A DNA stretch of 9,996 bases from Myxococcales bacterium (GTDB taxonomy: Bacteria; Myxococcota; Bradymonadia; REDH01). The translations under genes and the position numbers were made by a program. Below, in pieces: positions 1 through 6,437 of the stretch (its first letter is position 1; every line of letters begins with the position of its first letter). Where the stretch lies: positions 1 to 9,996 of the forward strand of contig JAGWVZ010000091.1 in NCBI GenBank assembly GCA_018970625.1, written 5' to 3'. The notes beneath the pieces are model-generated. The model had not been told where the DNA came from, searched no databases, and worked only from the letters and a program-made list of their open reading frames with translations.

Positions 1-151
1 CTCGACAGTCGTCCACGACGTGACCCCGCTGGAGCTGGGTGTGTCGCTGTATATCGACGAAATGACGGCACCGGAAGGCTGCGAGTTCACCTACCGCAAC
101 CGTTACCCGGTCATCCGAATCGTCCGTAAGCGCGGCGCGAAGGGCGAATAA
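1..151 (+). CDS. rplY: 50S ribosomal protein L25/CTC (general stress protein), 3' end only
   Basis: This is the C-terminal 49 codons of a gene that begins left of the window; the reading frame starts at base 2 and ends at TAA 149-151. L25/CTC binds 5S rRNA in the large ribosomal subunit. The visible piece matches the second (TL5-type) domain of long L25 proteins: DVTPLELGVSLYI followed by a PEG turn and a closing strand PVIRIV, like the usual 'D-V-x-x-L-E-x-G-x-S-L ... P-x-G-V' pattern. A short basic tail, RKRGAKGE, follows. The call is strengthened by the next gene, pth, which very commonly follows rplY/ctc in bacteria and starts only 30 bases downstream. With only the end visible the call depends on this domain pattern plus context. 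Confidence 0.75.
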   Translation, partial: STVVHDVTPLELGVSLYIDEMTAPEGCEFTYRNRYPVIRIVRKRGAKGE

Positions 152-181
152 TCCACCGGGCTTCGGCGCAGGACTCTCCAC

Positions 182-775
182 ATGTCGAAAGATATACGGG
201 TCCCGCCGGGGCGAGTGCTCGTGGTGGGTCTGGGCAACCCAGGGGAAAAGTACCATCGCACACGGCACAACATTGGCTGGGAGGTGCTCGACCGCCTGGC
301 GGACCGTTGTGGGATTGTGCTGAACGAGAAGCGGTTCAAAGCCGTTCTGGGTTCAGGGCGTCTTCTGGATCGGGACGTGGTGCTGTTAAAGCCACAGACG
401 TTCATGAATCTGAGCGGTGAGTCGGTTGGGCCAGCTGCGGGATTCTGGAAGCTGACCCCCGCGAGCGTCATCGTGCTGCACGACGAGATCGAGATTCCAC
501 CGGGGCAGGTTCGTCTGAAGGTGGGTGGAGGTCATGCGGGCCACAATGGTCTGCGTTCGCTGGATCAACACCTTCCGGGCAAGGACTACTTTCGGGTCCG
601 ACTGGGGGTGGGGCGGCCGCTCGTCGGTGAGGTGTCCAACTGGGTGCTGGGTCGTTTCGGCAGCGACGAGTCGGCGACGGTGGAGCGACTGTGCGAGACG
701 GGTATCGACGCCGTGGAGCGGATCATTCGCGATGGTCTGGTGGACGCCCAGAACGTGATCCACGCGCTGAAATAG
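182..775 (+). CDS. pth: Peptidyl-tRNA hydrolase
   Basis: The cytoplasmic enzyme cleaves the ester bond of peptidyl-tRNAs that drop off the ribosome, recycling tRNA. The 197-residue protein has the family's normal length and all its signatures: GLGNPG at residues 16-21 (Asn19), the TRHNIG motif with the catalytic histidine at His29, PQTFMNLSG at 71-79, the catalytic Asp101 in LHDEIEIPPG, and the glycine-rich GGGHAGHNGLRS at 115-126 that contacts the tRNA. The ATG at 182 is chosen because it puts GLGNPG at the usual distance from the N-terminus; the Shine-Dalgarno is weak (GGA about 10 bases upstream). It lies 30 bases after rplY and is probably co-transcribed with it. No key residue is missing. 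Confidence 0.97.
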   Translation: MSKDIRVPPGRVLVVGLGNPGEKYHRTRHNIGWEVLDRLADRCGIVLNEKRFKAVLGSGRLLDRDVVLLKPQTFMNLSGESVGPAAGFWKLTPASVIVLHDEIEIPPGQVRLKVGGGHAGHNGLRSLDQHLPGKDYFRVRLGVGRPLVGEVSNWVLGRFGSDESATVERLCETGIDAVERIIRDGLVDAQNVIHALK

Positions 776-784
776 TGGCATAAT
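776..784 (+). promoter_or_regulatory. Candidate extended -10 promoter for rpsF
   Basis: Directly after the pth stop comes TGG-CATAAT, an extended -10 (TGn plus five of six bases of TATAAT). No good -35 is seen at 16-18 bases upstream, as is typical for extended -10 promoters. A start near 791 would give rpsF a leader of about 147 nt. This is a consensus match only. Confidence 0.35.
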
Positions 785-788
785 GGTT

Positions 789-937
789 CTTGCTCCCCGC
801 GCGGCACTCGTGCTAAGGCCGCGCTCCCGCGATGCGCGAAGGCGTGTCGATCCGGTGTATGTCCGGCGGGCCGCCGACTGAGTCAGGTCCGTTACTCCTT
901 GCTCCCCAAAAGGGGGCGATCTTCGAAAGGAGAATCC
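789..937 (+). promoter_or_regulatory. rpsF 5' leader with two inverted repeats and a direct repeat
   Basis: This non-coding stretch separates pth from rpsF. It holds a perfect 7-bp GC-rich inverted repeat (GCGCGGC 799-805 / GCCGCGC 818-824, 12-nt loop) and a small hairpin just before the ribosome site (CUCCCC 902-907 region against GGGGG 912-916, AAAA loop). The 10-mer CTTGCTCCCC occurs twice, at 789-798 and 898-907. In many bacteria rpsF mRNA leaders contain a structure bound by the S6:S18 dimer for autoregulation; whether this leader is such an element cannot be decided by eye. Confidence 0.35.
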
Positions 938-1312
938 ATGTCCCTTATTCGCGAATACGAAACCACATTCATCCTTCGCCCTGATATCCAGCAGGCCGAC
1001 AAGGCGCGTATCACCGAGCGCGTGAAGTCGATCATCGAGGAGCAGTTCTCGGGCGAGGTGCGTCGCATTGAGGAGTGGGGTAAGCGGCAGCTCGCCTACC
1101 TGATGCAGAAGCAGTCTTTCGGTATCTACGTGTACGTGCGCTACGCCGCACGCCCGGATGCGATCGCAGAGATCGAGCGCATCCTCCGGCTGAATGACCT
1201 CGTACTCAAGTTCTTGACCGTGGTGCTTGAAGACGGTCAGGATTCCGGCAAGCGTCCCGATCAGTCTGACGTCAGCTACGATGATGTCGATGACATGGAC
1301 GAAGAGGAATGA
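938..1312 (+). CDS. rpsF: 30S ribosomal protein S6
   Basis: S6 binds the central domain of 16S rRNA as a heterodimer with S18. The 124-residue product shows the S6 fold pattern: YETTFILRPD at residues 7-16, the EEWGKRQLAY signature at 45-54, and the RILRLNDLVLKFLTV helix-strand near 81-95. The final 25 residues are very acidic (DDVDDMDEEE), a variable S6 tail known from other bacteria. An in-frame start exists at 899, but the ATG at 938 is chosen because a strong AAAGGAG (926-932) sits 5 bases before it and the S6 homology begins here. Its usual partner gene rpsR does not follow; rplI does, 89 bases later. Confidence 0.96.
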   Translation: MSLIREYETTFILRPDIQQADKARITERVKSIIEEQFSGEVRRIEEWGKRQLAYLMQKQSFGIYVYVRYAARPDAIAEIERILRLNDLVLKFLTVVLEDGQDSGKRPDQSDVSYDDVDDMDEEE

Positions 1313-1401
1313 ACTGACGCGACGGGACCAAACGGGTCGCCGCGTTCGTTCATTACGTTTCGCTTTATCTTTCGCGCCGCAATCGGCGCTCAGGAGTCGC
1401 C

Positions 1402-1845
1402 ATGGAAGTCATCCTTACCGAAGATGTGCCGAACCTCGGTCACATGGGCGAGCTGGTTCGCGTCAAGCCAGGCTACGGCCGTAACTTCCTGCTGCCCCGC
1501 GGACTCGCCATTCAGGCGACCAGCGGCAACAAGAAGCAGCTCGAACACCACCTTCGCCAGCTCGAAGAAAAGCGTGCTCGCCTCCGCTCCGTTGCGCAGG
1601 ATCAGGCCGCCCGCTTCGAGAACCTCTGCATCACCATCACGCGTCAGTCCGCTGATGATGACCGCCTGTTCGGCTCCGTCACCAATCGTGACATTGAGTC
1701 GGCGCTCGCAGGTGCCGGTCATGAAGTGGATCGCCGCAAGATCTTCCTCAAGGAGCCCATCAAGCATCTCGGCATCTACGACGTCGAACTCCGACTTCAC
1801 TCCGAGGTGGCTGCTTCGGTGAAGGTGTGGGTGTGCGCTTCCTGA
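1402..1845 (+). CDS. rplI: 50S ribosomal protein L9
   Basis: L9 binds 23S rRNA near the L1 stalk and affects reading-frame maintenance. The 147-residue protein is full length. The N-terminal rRNA-binding domain carries the family signature from residue 16 to 40 (GELVRVKPGYGRN, then LLP and AxxAT); a charged connecting helix spans about 41-75, and the C-terminal domain contains LFGSVTNRDI at 89-98 and the closing GIYDVELRLH. The ATG at 1402 is preceded by AGGAG with 5-base spacing. It is the last gene of the ribosomal block and is followed 25 bases later by a strong terminator. Confidence 0.96.
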   Translation: MEVILTEDVPNLGHMGELVRVKPGYGRNFLLPRGLAIQATSGNKKQLEHHLRQLEEKRARLRSVAQDQAARFENLCITITRQSADDDRLFGSVTNRDIESALAGAGHEVDRRKIFLKEPIKHLGIYDVELRLHSEVAASVKVWVCAS

Positions 1846-1870
1846 ACAGGAATCCGCTCTGAACCTCACT

Positions 1871-1903
1871 ACGGGGTGGCTTCGCCGCCCCGTTGTCGTT
1901 TTT
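1871..1903 (+). terminator. Intrinsic terminator after rplI
   Basis: A 10-bp stem (ACGGGGTGGC 1871-1880 with GCCGCCCCGT 1884-1893, one G-U pair) closes a UUC loop and is followed by a T tract at 1899-1903. Its form and its place just after the rplI stop make it the end of the ribosomal operon and separate it from the glycosyltransferase unit. Confidence 0.87.
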
Positions 1904-1913
1904 GTCCGCGACG

Positions 1914-1942
1914 TTGGACGTTCCACTCAGATGTGATACGAA
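1914..1942 (+). promoter_or_regulatory. Candidate promoter of the glycosyltransferase/radical SAM unit
   Basis: TTGGAC (1914-1919) and TACGAA (1937-1942) are 17 bases apart, and the -10 is preceded by TGA, an extended -10 feature. The pair lies directly after the terminator and about 38 bases before the chosen start codon, so position supports it more than the modest consensus match does. Confidence 0.35.
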
Positions 1943-1979
1943 CGCCTTCACTCTCTTCTCGTATCCCGCTGCATCCTGC

Positions 1980-3059
1980 ATGTGCGCGTCGCCTGCCCGC
2001 GTCCACAATGAGCCGTCCGATCCATTGGACGCACCCTCGTTACGAGGCAACGTAATCCGACTCGGGAATGGCGGAAAGGACGTCCTGCCCACAGGATCGC
2101 CCCCGCAACTCTCCGTCGTCATCGCCGTCTACAACGAGCGCGAATCCCTCGAAGAGCTCGCTCGGCAGATTCGTGTGGCGATGGACGAGCTCGGCATGAC
2201 CTGGGAAGCCATCTTCGTCGATGATGGCAGCCAGGACGGCTCGCGGCAGCTTGAGAAGCAGATCTGCGACGCCGACCACCGCTTCCGTGCTGTGCACCTG
2301 CGTCGTAACTTTGGCAAAGCGGCCGCACTGTCCGTGGGATTCCATTACGCTCGCGGTGCCTACGTGGCGCAAATGGACGCCGACCTGCAGGATGATCCCG
2401 GCGAGATCGGCAAGCTGCTCGCCCCCATCCTCGATGATCAGGCAGACCTCGTCTCGGGCTGGAAGTGGCCTCGACATGACCCGGCCAGCAAGCGCATCCC
2501 CTCAAAGATTTACAACTATGCCAGTCGGGTCGCGACAGGGCTGACCCTGCACGACATGAATTGTGGCCTCAAAACCTACCGCCGCGCGGTCATCGACGAG
2601 ATCACGGTTTACGGTGACATGCACCGCTACATTCCCGTGCTCGCAGACGGCGCCGGCTTTCGTGTGACCGAGATCAAGGTCTCTCATCGGCCTCGTATTC
2701 ACGGCTTCAGCAAGTACGCCGCCGGTCGATTCGCGCGCGGCTTCCTGGACCTGCTCACCGTACTGTTCCTTACGCGCTACGAACGACGCCCTCTCCACCT
2801 CATCGGTGGACTTGGACTCGTCATGGGCATTCTTGGCTTCGGCGTGCTGCTCTATCTGACCTCCCTCTGGTCGCTGGGCTACCCAATTGGGCATCGCCCC
2901 TTGCTCTTTCTCGGCATTCTGCTCACGCTGATGTCCACGCAGTTCATCACCTTTGGGCTGCTGGCCGAAATGATGACCTATCAGAACCATCGGCTCCGCA
3001 ACGAATACCCGGTGCACGCGCTCCACGGTTTCGATGCCGATACCCAAACCAACACGTAG
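1980..3059 (+). CDS. GT2 glycosyltransferase, polyprenyl-phosphate (DPM1/GtrB/ArnC-like) type, two C-terminal membrane helices
   Basis: Enzymes of this type move a sugar from a nucleotide sugar onto a polyprenyl phosphate at the inner face of the cytoplasmic membrane. With the ATG at 1980 the protein has 359 residues. The GT-A domain starts at SVVIAVYNE (about residues 44-52) and has DDGS at 81-84, the metal-binding DADLQDDP at 133-140 and HGFSKY near 241-246, a motif seen in GtrB/ArnC-like proteins. Two hydrophobic segments at about 274-294 and 305-329 fit the usual C-terminal helix pair. The start is uncertain: the open frame reaches back to a TTG at 1893, but that lies in the upstream terminator; ATG 1980 has no clear ribosome site, and TTG 2025 is an alternative. 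The sugar is unknown. It leads a tight unit, 15 bases before the radical SAM gene. Confidence 0.88.
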   Translation: MCASPARVHNEPSDPLDAPSLRGNVIRLGNGGKDVLPTGSPPQLSVVIAVYNERESLEELARQIRVAMDELGMTWEAIFVDDGSQDGSRQLEKQICDADHRFRAVHLRRNFGKAAALSVGFHYARGAYVAQMDADLQDDPGEIGKLLAPILDDQADLVSGWKWPRHDPASKRIPSKIYNYASRVATGLTLHDMNCGLKTYRRAVIDEITVYGDMHRYIPVLADGAGFRVTEIKVSHRPRIHGFSKYAAGRFARGFLDLLTVLFLTRYERRPLHLIGGLGLVMGILGFGVLLYLTSLWSLGYPIGHRPLLFLGILLTLMSTQFITFGLLAEMMTYQNHRLRNEYPVHALHGFDADTQTNT

Positions 3060-3074
3060 TCCCGGTCAGGTCCC

Positions 3075-4310
3075 ATGAAGGTACCCCGAGCCATCTCCGA
3101 GATCCTGCCCAGACTGTCCGGTTATGCTCTCGCCTACCGCAAGGTCATCGACCCACCGGCACCCATCAATCTCACGGTCTCCATTACCAACATGTGCAAC
3201 TCGCGCTGCCAGAGTTGCGACATATGGAAGATCTATCCTGCCGAGAAAGAACGGCTGGCAGAAGAATTGACTGTCGAAGAGATGGAGAAGGTGTTTCGCA
3301 GCATCAACACCTCTGTCTATTTCTTCAATATCTCCGGCGGTGAACCGTTCCTTCGCAAAGACATCGTCGATATCGTTCGCGTCGGCGCGACACACCTGAA
3401 ACCGTCTGTTGTGCATATCCCCACCAATGCGCTCAGCCCACAGCGCATCGCAGCGCTCACCGAAGAGATGCTGCTGGGTCTGCAGGAGTGGTCGCCTGGT
3501 ACCAAGCTCACCATCAAGCCGTCGTTCGATGGCGTTGGTGAGTTTCATGACTGGGTGCGTGGAATTCCTGGAAACTACAAAAAACTCGTCGAGACACTCG
3601 GCCTCCTGGCCGAGCTGCGTCGCAAATACGATCACCTGCGGGTTGGCGTCGGCACTGTCATCTCGACGATGAACATCGACACACTCCCAGATATTATCGC
3701 CGAATCGGCACGCTTTGAAGTCGACACCTACATCAGCGAGGTCGCTGAAGAACGGGTCGAAATGCGAAATGTCGGCACGGGAATTACCCCGACGAGTGAG
3801 CAGTACGGAGAGGGGATCTCGATCTTCCGTGATATGACCTTCGAACGTCTGCGCGAAGCATCCGGCCTTGAGTTGCTGACGCAGGGAATGCGTCATTATT
3901 ATTACGAAATTACCCGGCTGTGGCTGAGAGACCGGAAACAGGTCATTCCCTGCTATGCCGGTATCTCGAATGTTCATATTTCGGCCTACGGCGATGTCTG
4001 GCCCTGCGCGATTCTCAGTGATTCCAAATCACTTGGGAACCTGAAAGCGGTCAATTACGATTTCTGGAAAATCTGGCACTCCAGCAGGGCCGACGAGGTA
4101 CGGGCGAGCATTCGTCGTGGCGAGTGCGACTGCCCACTCGCAAATCAAAGCTATGCCAATATCCTGCTCTCGCCGTTTGCGCTCTCGCAGGTAGGCAAGA
4201 CCATCATCAAGGCGAAACTGGCCAATTATGTGCCCGGCGCTGTCGCTCCGTCGCCAGAACGCCCTGTGCAGAAGACCCCAGGCTCGTCCCCTGCGACGGT
4301 AGCGGCGTGA
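3075..4310 (+). CDS. Radical SAM enzyme with SPASM-like C-terminal cysteines, substrate unknown
   Basis: The 411-residue protein has the radical SAM [4Fe-4S] motif CNSRCQSC (Cys41, Cys45, Cys48), the SAM-binding ISGGEPF at 86-92 and a TIM-barrel-like run to about residue 240. The C-terminal part has Cys293, Cys311 (in the [10 protein letters not shown] segment), a GNL turn at 321-323, and Cys351 and Cys353, resembling a SPASM or twitch region that holds an auxiliary cluster. Such enzymes cut SAM to form a 5'-deoxyadenosyl radical and oxidise or modify peptides, sugars or lipids. No small precursor-peptide gene is seen nearby, and the two flanking glycosyltransferase genes instead point to a sugar or polyprenyl/lipid substrate (inference). 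The ATG at 3075 follows a TCAGG ribosome site. The Ala/Pro/Ser-rich last 25 residues look like an unstructured tail. Confidence 0.88.
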   Translation: MKVPRAISEILPRLSGYALAYRKVIDPPAPINLTVSITNMCNSRCQSCDIWKIYPAEKERLAEELTVEEMEKVFRSINTSVYFFNISGGEPFLRKDIVDIVRVGATHLKPSVVHIPTNALSPQRIAALTEEMLLGLQEWSPGTKLTIKPSFDGVGEFHDWVRGIPGNYKKLVETLGLLAELRRKYDHLRVGVGTVISTMNIDTLPDIIAESARFEVDTYISEVAEERVEMRNVGTGITPTSEQYGEGISIFRDMTFERLREASGLELLTQGMRHYYYEITRLWLRDRKQVIPCYAGISNVHISAYGDVWPCAILSDSKSLGNLKAVNYDFWKIWHSSRADEVRASIRRGECDCPLANQSYANILLSPFALSQVGKTIIKAKLANYVPGAVAPSPERPVQKTPGSSPATVAA

Positions 4311-5428
4311 TCATCGACCTGCTCGGGCCCGTCTATCCCTATCGCGGTGGCATCTCTCACTACACGACCCGGCTCTATCGCGAGCTCATTGCACAGGGAC
4401 ACAACGTCCGCGTGCTGAACCTCACGCGGCAGTATCCGGACTTTCTCTTTCCGGGCACCTCACAGACCGACACGTCGGACGCGGCCTTTGAGGTTGAGTC
4501 CATACGAACGGTGGACTCCGTAAACCCTGTCTCGTGGGTGAGTACCGCTCAGGCCATTCGCACTCGAAAGACTGAGCTGCTCATCGTGCAGTGGTGGCAC
4601 TCCTACTTCACGCCTTCTTTCGGTTCCGTTGCTGCAGCAGCACGTGCGTCGGGCACACGGGTGGTGTTTCTTTGTCACAATGTGCTCCCGCACGAAGCAA
4701 AACCCTGGGACAAGTGGCTGGCTCGCGCCGCTTACAGCATTCCGCATGCGTTTGTTGTTCACGCACGCAGCGAGAAGAACCGGCTCGAGAACATCGTGGG
4801 CACGCGTGGAGACATTCGTGTCCACCCGCATCCTGTCTACGATCTGTTTACACCCGACACCATGCCCGACAAGGCCACGGCGCGAGCTCAACTCGCGCCT
4901 CAGGCGCGACGGGTCGTCCTTTTTTTCGGTCTGATTCGTCCATACAAGGGCGTCGATATACTCCTTGAAGCGCTCGCCCGCATTCCCGAGTCAGAGGGTA
5001 TCGAAGCCATTGTCGCTGGAGAATGCTACGACGACATCTCTCGCTATCAGACCCTTGTGCAGGATCTGAAGCTGCAGGATCGCGTTCACCTGCACCTGCG
5101 CTACATCCCAAACGACGAGGTCTCCGTGTTTATGGCAGCTGCCGATGTGGTGGTGCTGCCGTATCGAAATGCGTCTCAGTCCGGCATTGTGCAAATCGCG
5201 TATGCGTGCGGCAAACCCGTCATTACGTCACGCGTCGGCGGCCTGCCCGATGTGGTTCACGAAGGCCAGACGGGTCTCCTCGTTCCACCGGCCGACCCCT
5301 CCGCCCTCGCCAGTGCCATGCGGCGATTCTATGACAAGGACATGGAAGAACACCTGAGCGAAGGCGTCGTTCGCGCGGCAGGCGAATTTGCCTGGGATTC
5401 CATGGTGACGGCGCTCGTCGATAGCTGA
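4307..5428 (+). CDS. GT-B (GT4-type) glycosyltransferase
   Basis: This is probably a cytoplasmic or membrane-surface retaining glycosyltransferase of 373 residues. The N-terminal acceptor half begins with [17 protein letters not shown] (GGISHYT glycine loop around residues 14-20). The donor half has FGLIRPYKG at 207-215, [10 protein letters not shown] at about 284-293, AYACGKPVI at 298-306 and GGLPDVV at 311-317. The open frame extends back to 4124 inside the radical SAM gene, but homology starts only at 4307. There, a GTG overlaps the upstream TGA (4307-4310), which implies translational coupling to the radical SAM gene. The canonical E-x7-E motif is missing: the stretch that normally holds both glutamates reads [15 protein letters not shown]4 relatives with this kind of SQSG variant exist, so I do not treat it as dead. 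Its acceptor could be the product of the two upstream genes. Confidence 0.88.
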   Translation: MIIDLLGPVYPYRGGISHYTTRLYRELIAQGHNVRVLNLTRQYPDFLFPGTSQTDTSDAAFEVESIRTVDSVNPVSWVSTAQAIRTRKTELLIVQWWHSYFTPSFGSVAAAARASGTRVVFLCHNVLPHEAKPWDKWLARAAYSIPHAFVVHARSEKNRLENIVGTRGDIRVHPHPVYDLFTPDTMPDKATARAQLAPQARRVVLFFGLIRPYKGVDILLEALARIPESEGIEAIVAGECYDDISRYQTLVQDLKLQDRVHLHLRYIPNDEVSVFMAAADVVVLPYRNASQSGIVQIAYACGKPVITSRVGGLPDVVHEGQTGLLVPPADPSALASAMRRFYDKDMEEHLSEGVVRAAGEFAWDSMVTALVDS

Positions 5429-5473
5429 CCATCGTTTCTGCTTTGGAATCCCCGCAAACGCTGAACCGAACCT

Positions 5474-5500
5474 GACGCCGTCGAACGTGCAGAGGGCGTC
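5474..5500. terminator. Inverted repeat between convergent genes, possible bidirectional terminator
   Basis: A perfect 6-bp inverted repeat (GACGCC 5474-5479 / GGCGTC 5495-5500, 15-nt loop) lies in the 81-base gap between two converging genes. There is no T tract on either side, so it may instead be a weak or Rho-assisted end, or chance. Confidence 0.3.
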
Positions 5501-5509
5501 CGCTACAAC

Positions 5510-6052
5510 TCAGGGTTGTGAACCCGCATCACCCGAGCCCGGGCTGGTCGTGCTGCCATCTGCTACAGGGGGACCTGCATCTGCCTGGGATCCGGAGCCG
5601 TCCGCGCCACCATCCACTTCACCAGCGTCCACTTCGCCACCTGCATCCCCAACGCCCGCATCCGCACCCGGCGCCGGTGGGTTGCCGTCGTCCACGACAC
5701 AGACAGCCGCGACATAGCCGTCCAGTCCTTCCGTATTTTCACAGACATATCCGGCTCGACAATCGACGCTGCTCGCACAGCCAGCCACGCACACCGCCGT
5801 GTCCTGATACTCGATACACTCCGAACCATTCGGACAATCGACGCGCGTAAGACACGGAATCGCGCAAAATCCCCCCGGAAAATCGGACAGACAAACGCTA
5901 CCAACCGGACCGCAGGGCGAAAATGCATCACACGGAACCCCCACGCTATCCAGCGAAAATGACGGGGCTGCACCCGAGTCATCCTCCGAACCACAGGCGA
6001 TCAGGAAAACAAGCGAAGCCCCATACAGGGCAGACAGAGCGTTGGATCGCAT
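5510..6052 (-). CDS. Cysteine-rich lipoprotein with duplicated C-x5-DC module and Asp/Ala/Gly tail, function unknown
   Basis: The 180-residue protein starts with a lipoprotein signal: Arg2, a hydrophobic run to residue 19 and lipobox LIAC (Cys20). The mature part has twelve further cysteines. Those from 63 to 118 form a visible tandem repeat with spacing C-x3-C-x5-C-x5-C-x8 (63, 67, 73, 79, then 88, 92, 98, 104), with VDC before the third cysteine in both copies. Such modules are common in secreted myxobacterial and bradymonad proteins and are expected to form disulfides outside the cytoplasm. Residues 121-180 are a low-complexity tail rich in DAG, DGG and Pro/Ser, probably a flexible linker. 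ATG 6052 is preferred over the in-frame GTG at 6061 because it gives a normal signal peptide; neither has a clear ribosome site. The gene converges with the GT4 gene and diverges from the DsbA-like gene. No specific function is recognised. Confidence 0.8.
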   Translation of the reverse strand: MRSNALSALYGASLVFLIACGSEDDSGAAPSFSLDSVGVPCDAFSPCGPVGSVCLSDFPGGFCAIPCLTRVDCPNGSECIEYQDTAVCVAGCASSVDCRAGYVCENTEGLDGYVAAVCVVDDGNPPAPGADAGVGDAGGEVDAGEVDGGADGSGSQADAGPPVADGSTTSPGSGDAGSQP

Positions 6053-6099
6053 GGACGACACAGGGCAACCGGTGAAAGACGTTCAAAGCGCATCGGAAA

Positions 6100-6115
6100 T
6101 GCCGCACTTGCGGCA
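6100..6115. promoter_or_regulatory. 16-bp palindrome, possible operator of the leftward lipoprotein gene
   Basis: TGCCGCA-CT-TGCGGCA is a dyad with perfect 7-base arms and a 2-base centre, lying 48 bases before the leftward lipoprotein start. Its size suits a dimeric regulator. On the leftward strand it follows a TTGAGA that could serve as a -35, although no convincing -10 is seen, so this is only a candidate. Confidence 0.3.
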
Positions 6116-6359
6116 GAATCTCAAGCACACCGTGGAAATACCAGTGGGAATGTGCGCTCGCTTCACCGGGCGGACGTCGCGATCAGGAACAGCCCGTCGC
6201 AGTCATCATTCGGAGAGGCTCCCGCCCCGCCGTCACGCCACACGCTAGAAGCTCCGCCGCCCTGCCCATTCAGCGTATCCGTTCGACGTCTCCTCACTGC
6301 TCCGTGGACGGATATCGAACCCCCAACCTGAGCCCTGCTGCGCGGCGTCCGGCCCGAGG

Positions 6360-6387
6360 TTGACCGTTCCCTATTTTTGGGTACAGT
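6360..6387 (+). promoter_or_regulatory. Candidate sigma-70-type promoter of the DsbA-like gene
   Basis: TTGACC (6360-6365, five of six) and TACAGT (6382-6387, four of six) are separated by 16 bases and lie 51 bases before the ATG. Transcription from about 6394 would start within a 6-bp hairpin, CGGTCC-TTCA-GGACCG (6390-6405), leaving a structured mRNA 5' end. Confidence 0.5.
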
Positions 6388-6437
6388 CCCGGTCCTTCAG
6401 GACCGCAACCCAGCGGCATGCGCCCCATCAGGCTTCC

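Larger units (their letters stand above)
6053..6437. other. Intergenic region between divergent lipoprotein genes
   Basis: This 385-base stretch has no supportable gene. A 68-codon open frame at 6042-6248 has an arginine-rich, structureless translation and overlaps the start of the leftward gene. What I can see in the region is a 16-base palindrome at 6100-6115, a promoter at 6360-6387 for the rightward gene and a short hairpin at 6390-6405 in that gene's leader. Positions 6116-6359 show nothing I can name. Confidence 0.6.

Noticed and set aside
1313..1401. Possible remnant of rpsR between rpsF and rplI
   Set aside because: The 89-base gap has no frame resembling S18 and only a ribosome site for rplI.
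1893..1979. Upstream extension of the GT2 gene from TTG 1893
   Set aside because: It begins inside the rplI terminator hairpin and T tract, and the added residues show no homology-like pattern; ATG 1980 is preferred.
3066..3977. 303-codon open frame on the minus strand
   Set aside because: It lies wholly antisense to the radical SAM gene, which has clear catalytic motifs; high GC content makes long antisense frames common.
4124..4306. N-terminal extension of the GT4 frame inside the radical SAM gene
   Set aside because: It is a second frame over conserved radical SAM sequence, and GT-B homology begins only after GTG 4307.
6042..6248. Small open frame in the divergent intergenic region
   Set aside because: It overlaps the start of the leftward lipoprotein, has no ribosome site and encodes an arginine/serine-rich sequence without structure.
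6300..6345. tRNA-like 3' end on the minus strand (TTCGATA loop with GGGGG)
   Set aside because: The supposed T-stem arms do not pair, and no anticodon or acceptor stem can be drawn, so it is a chance match.
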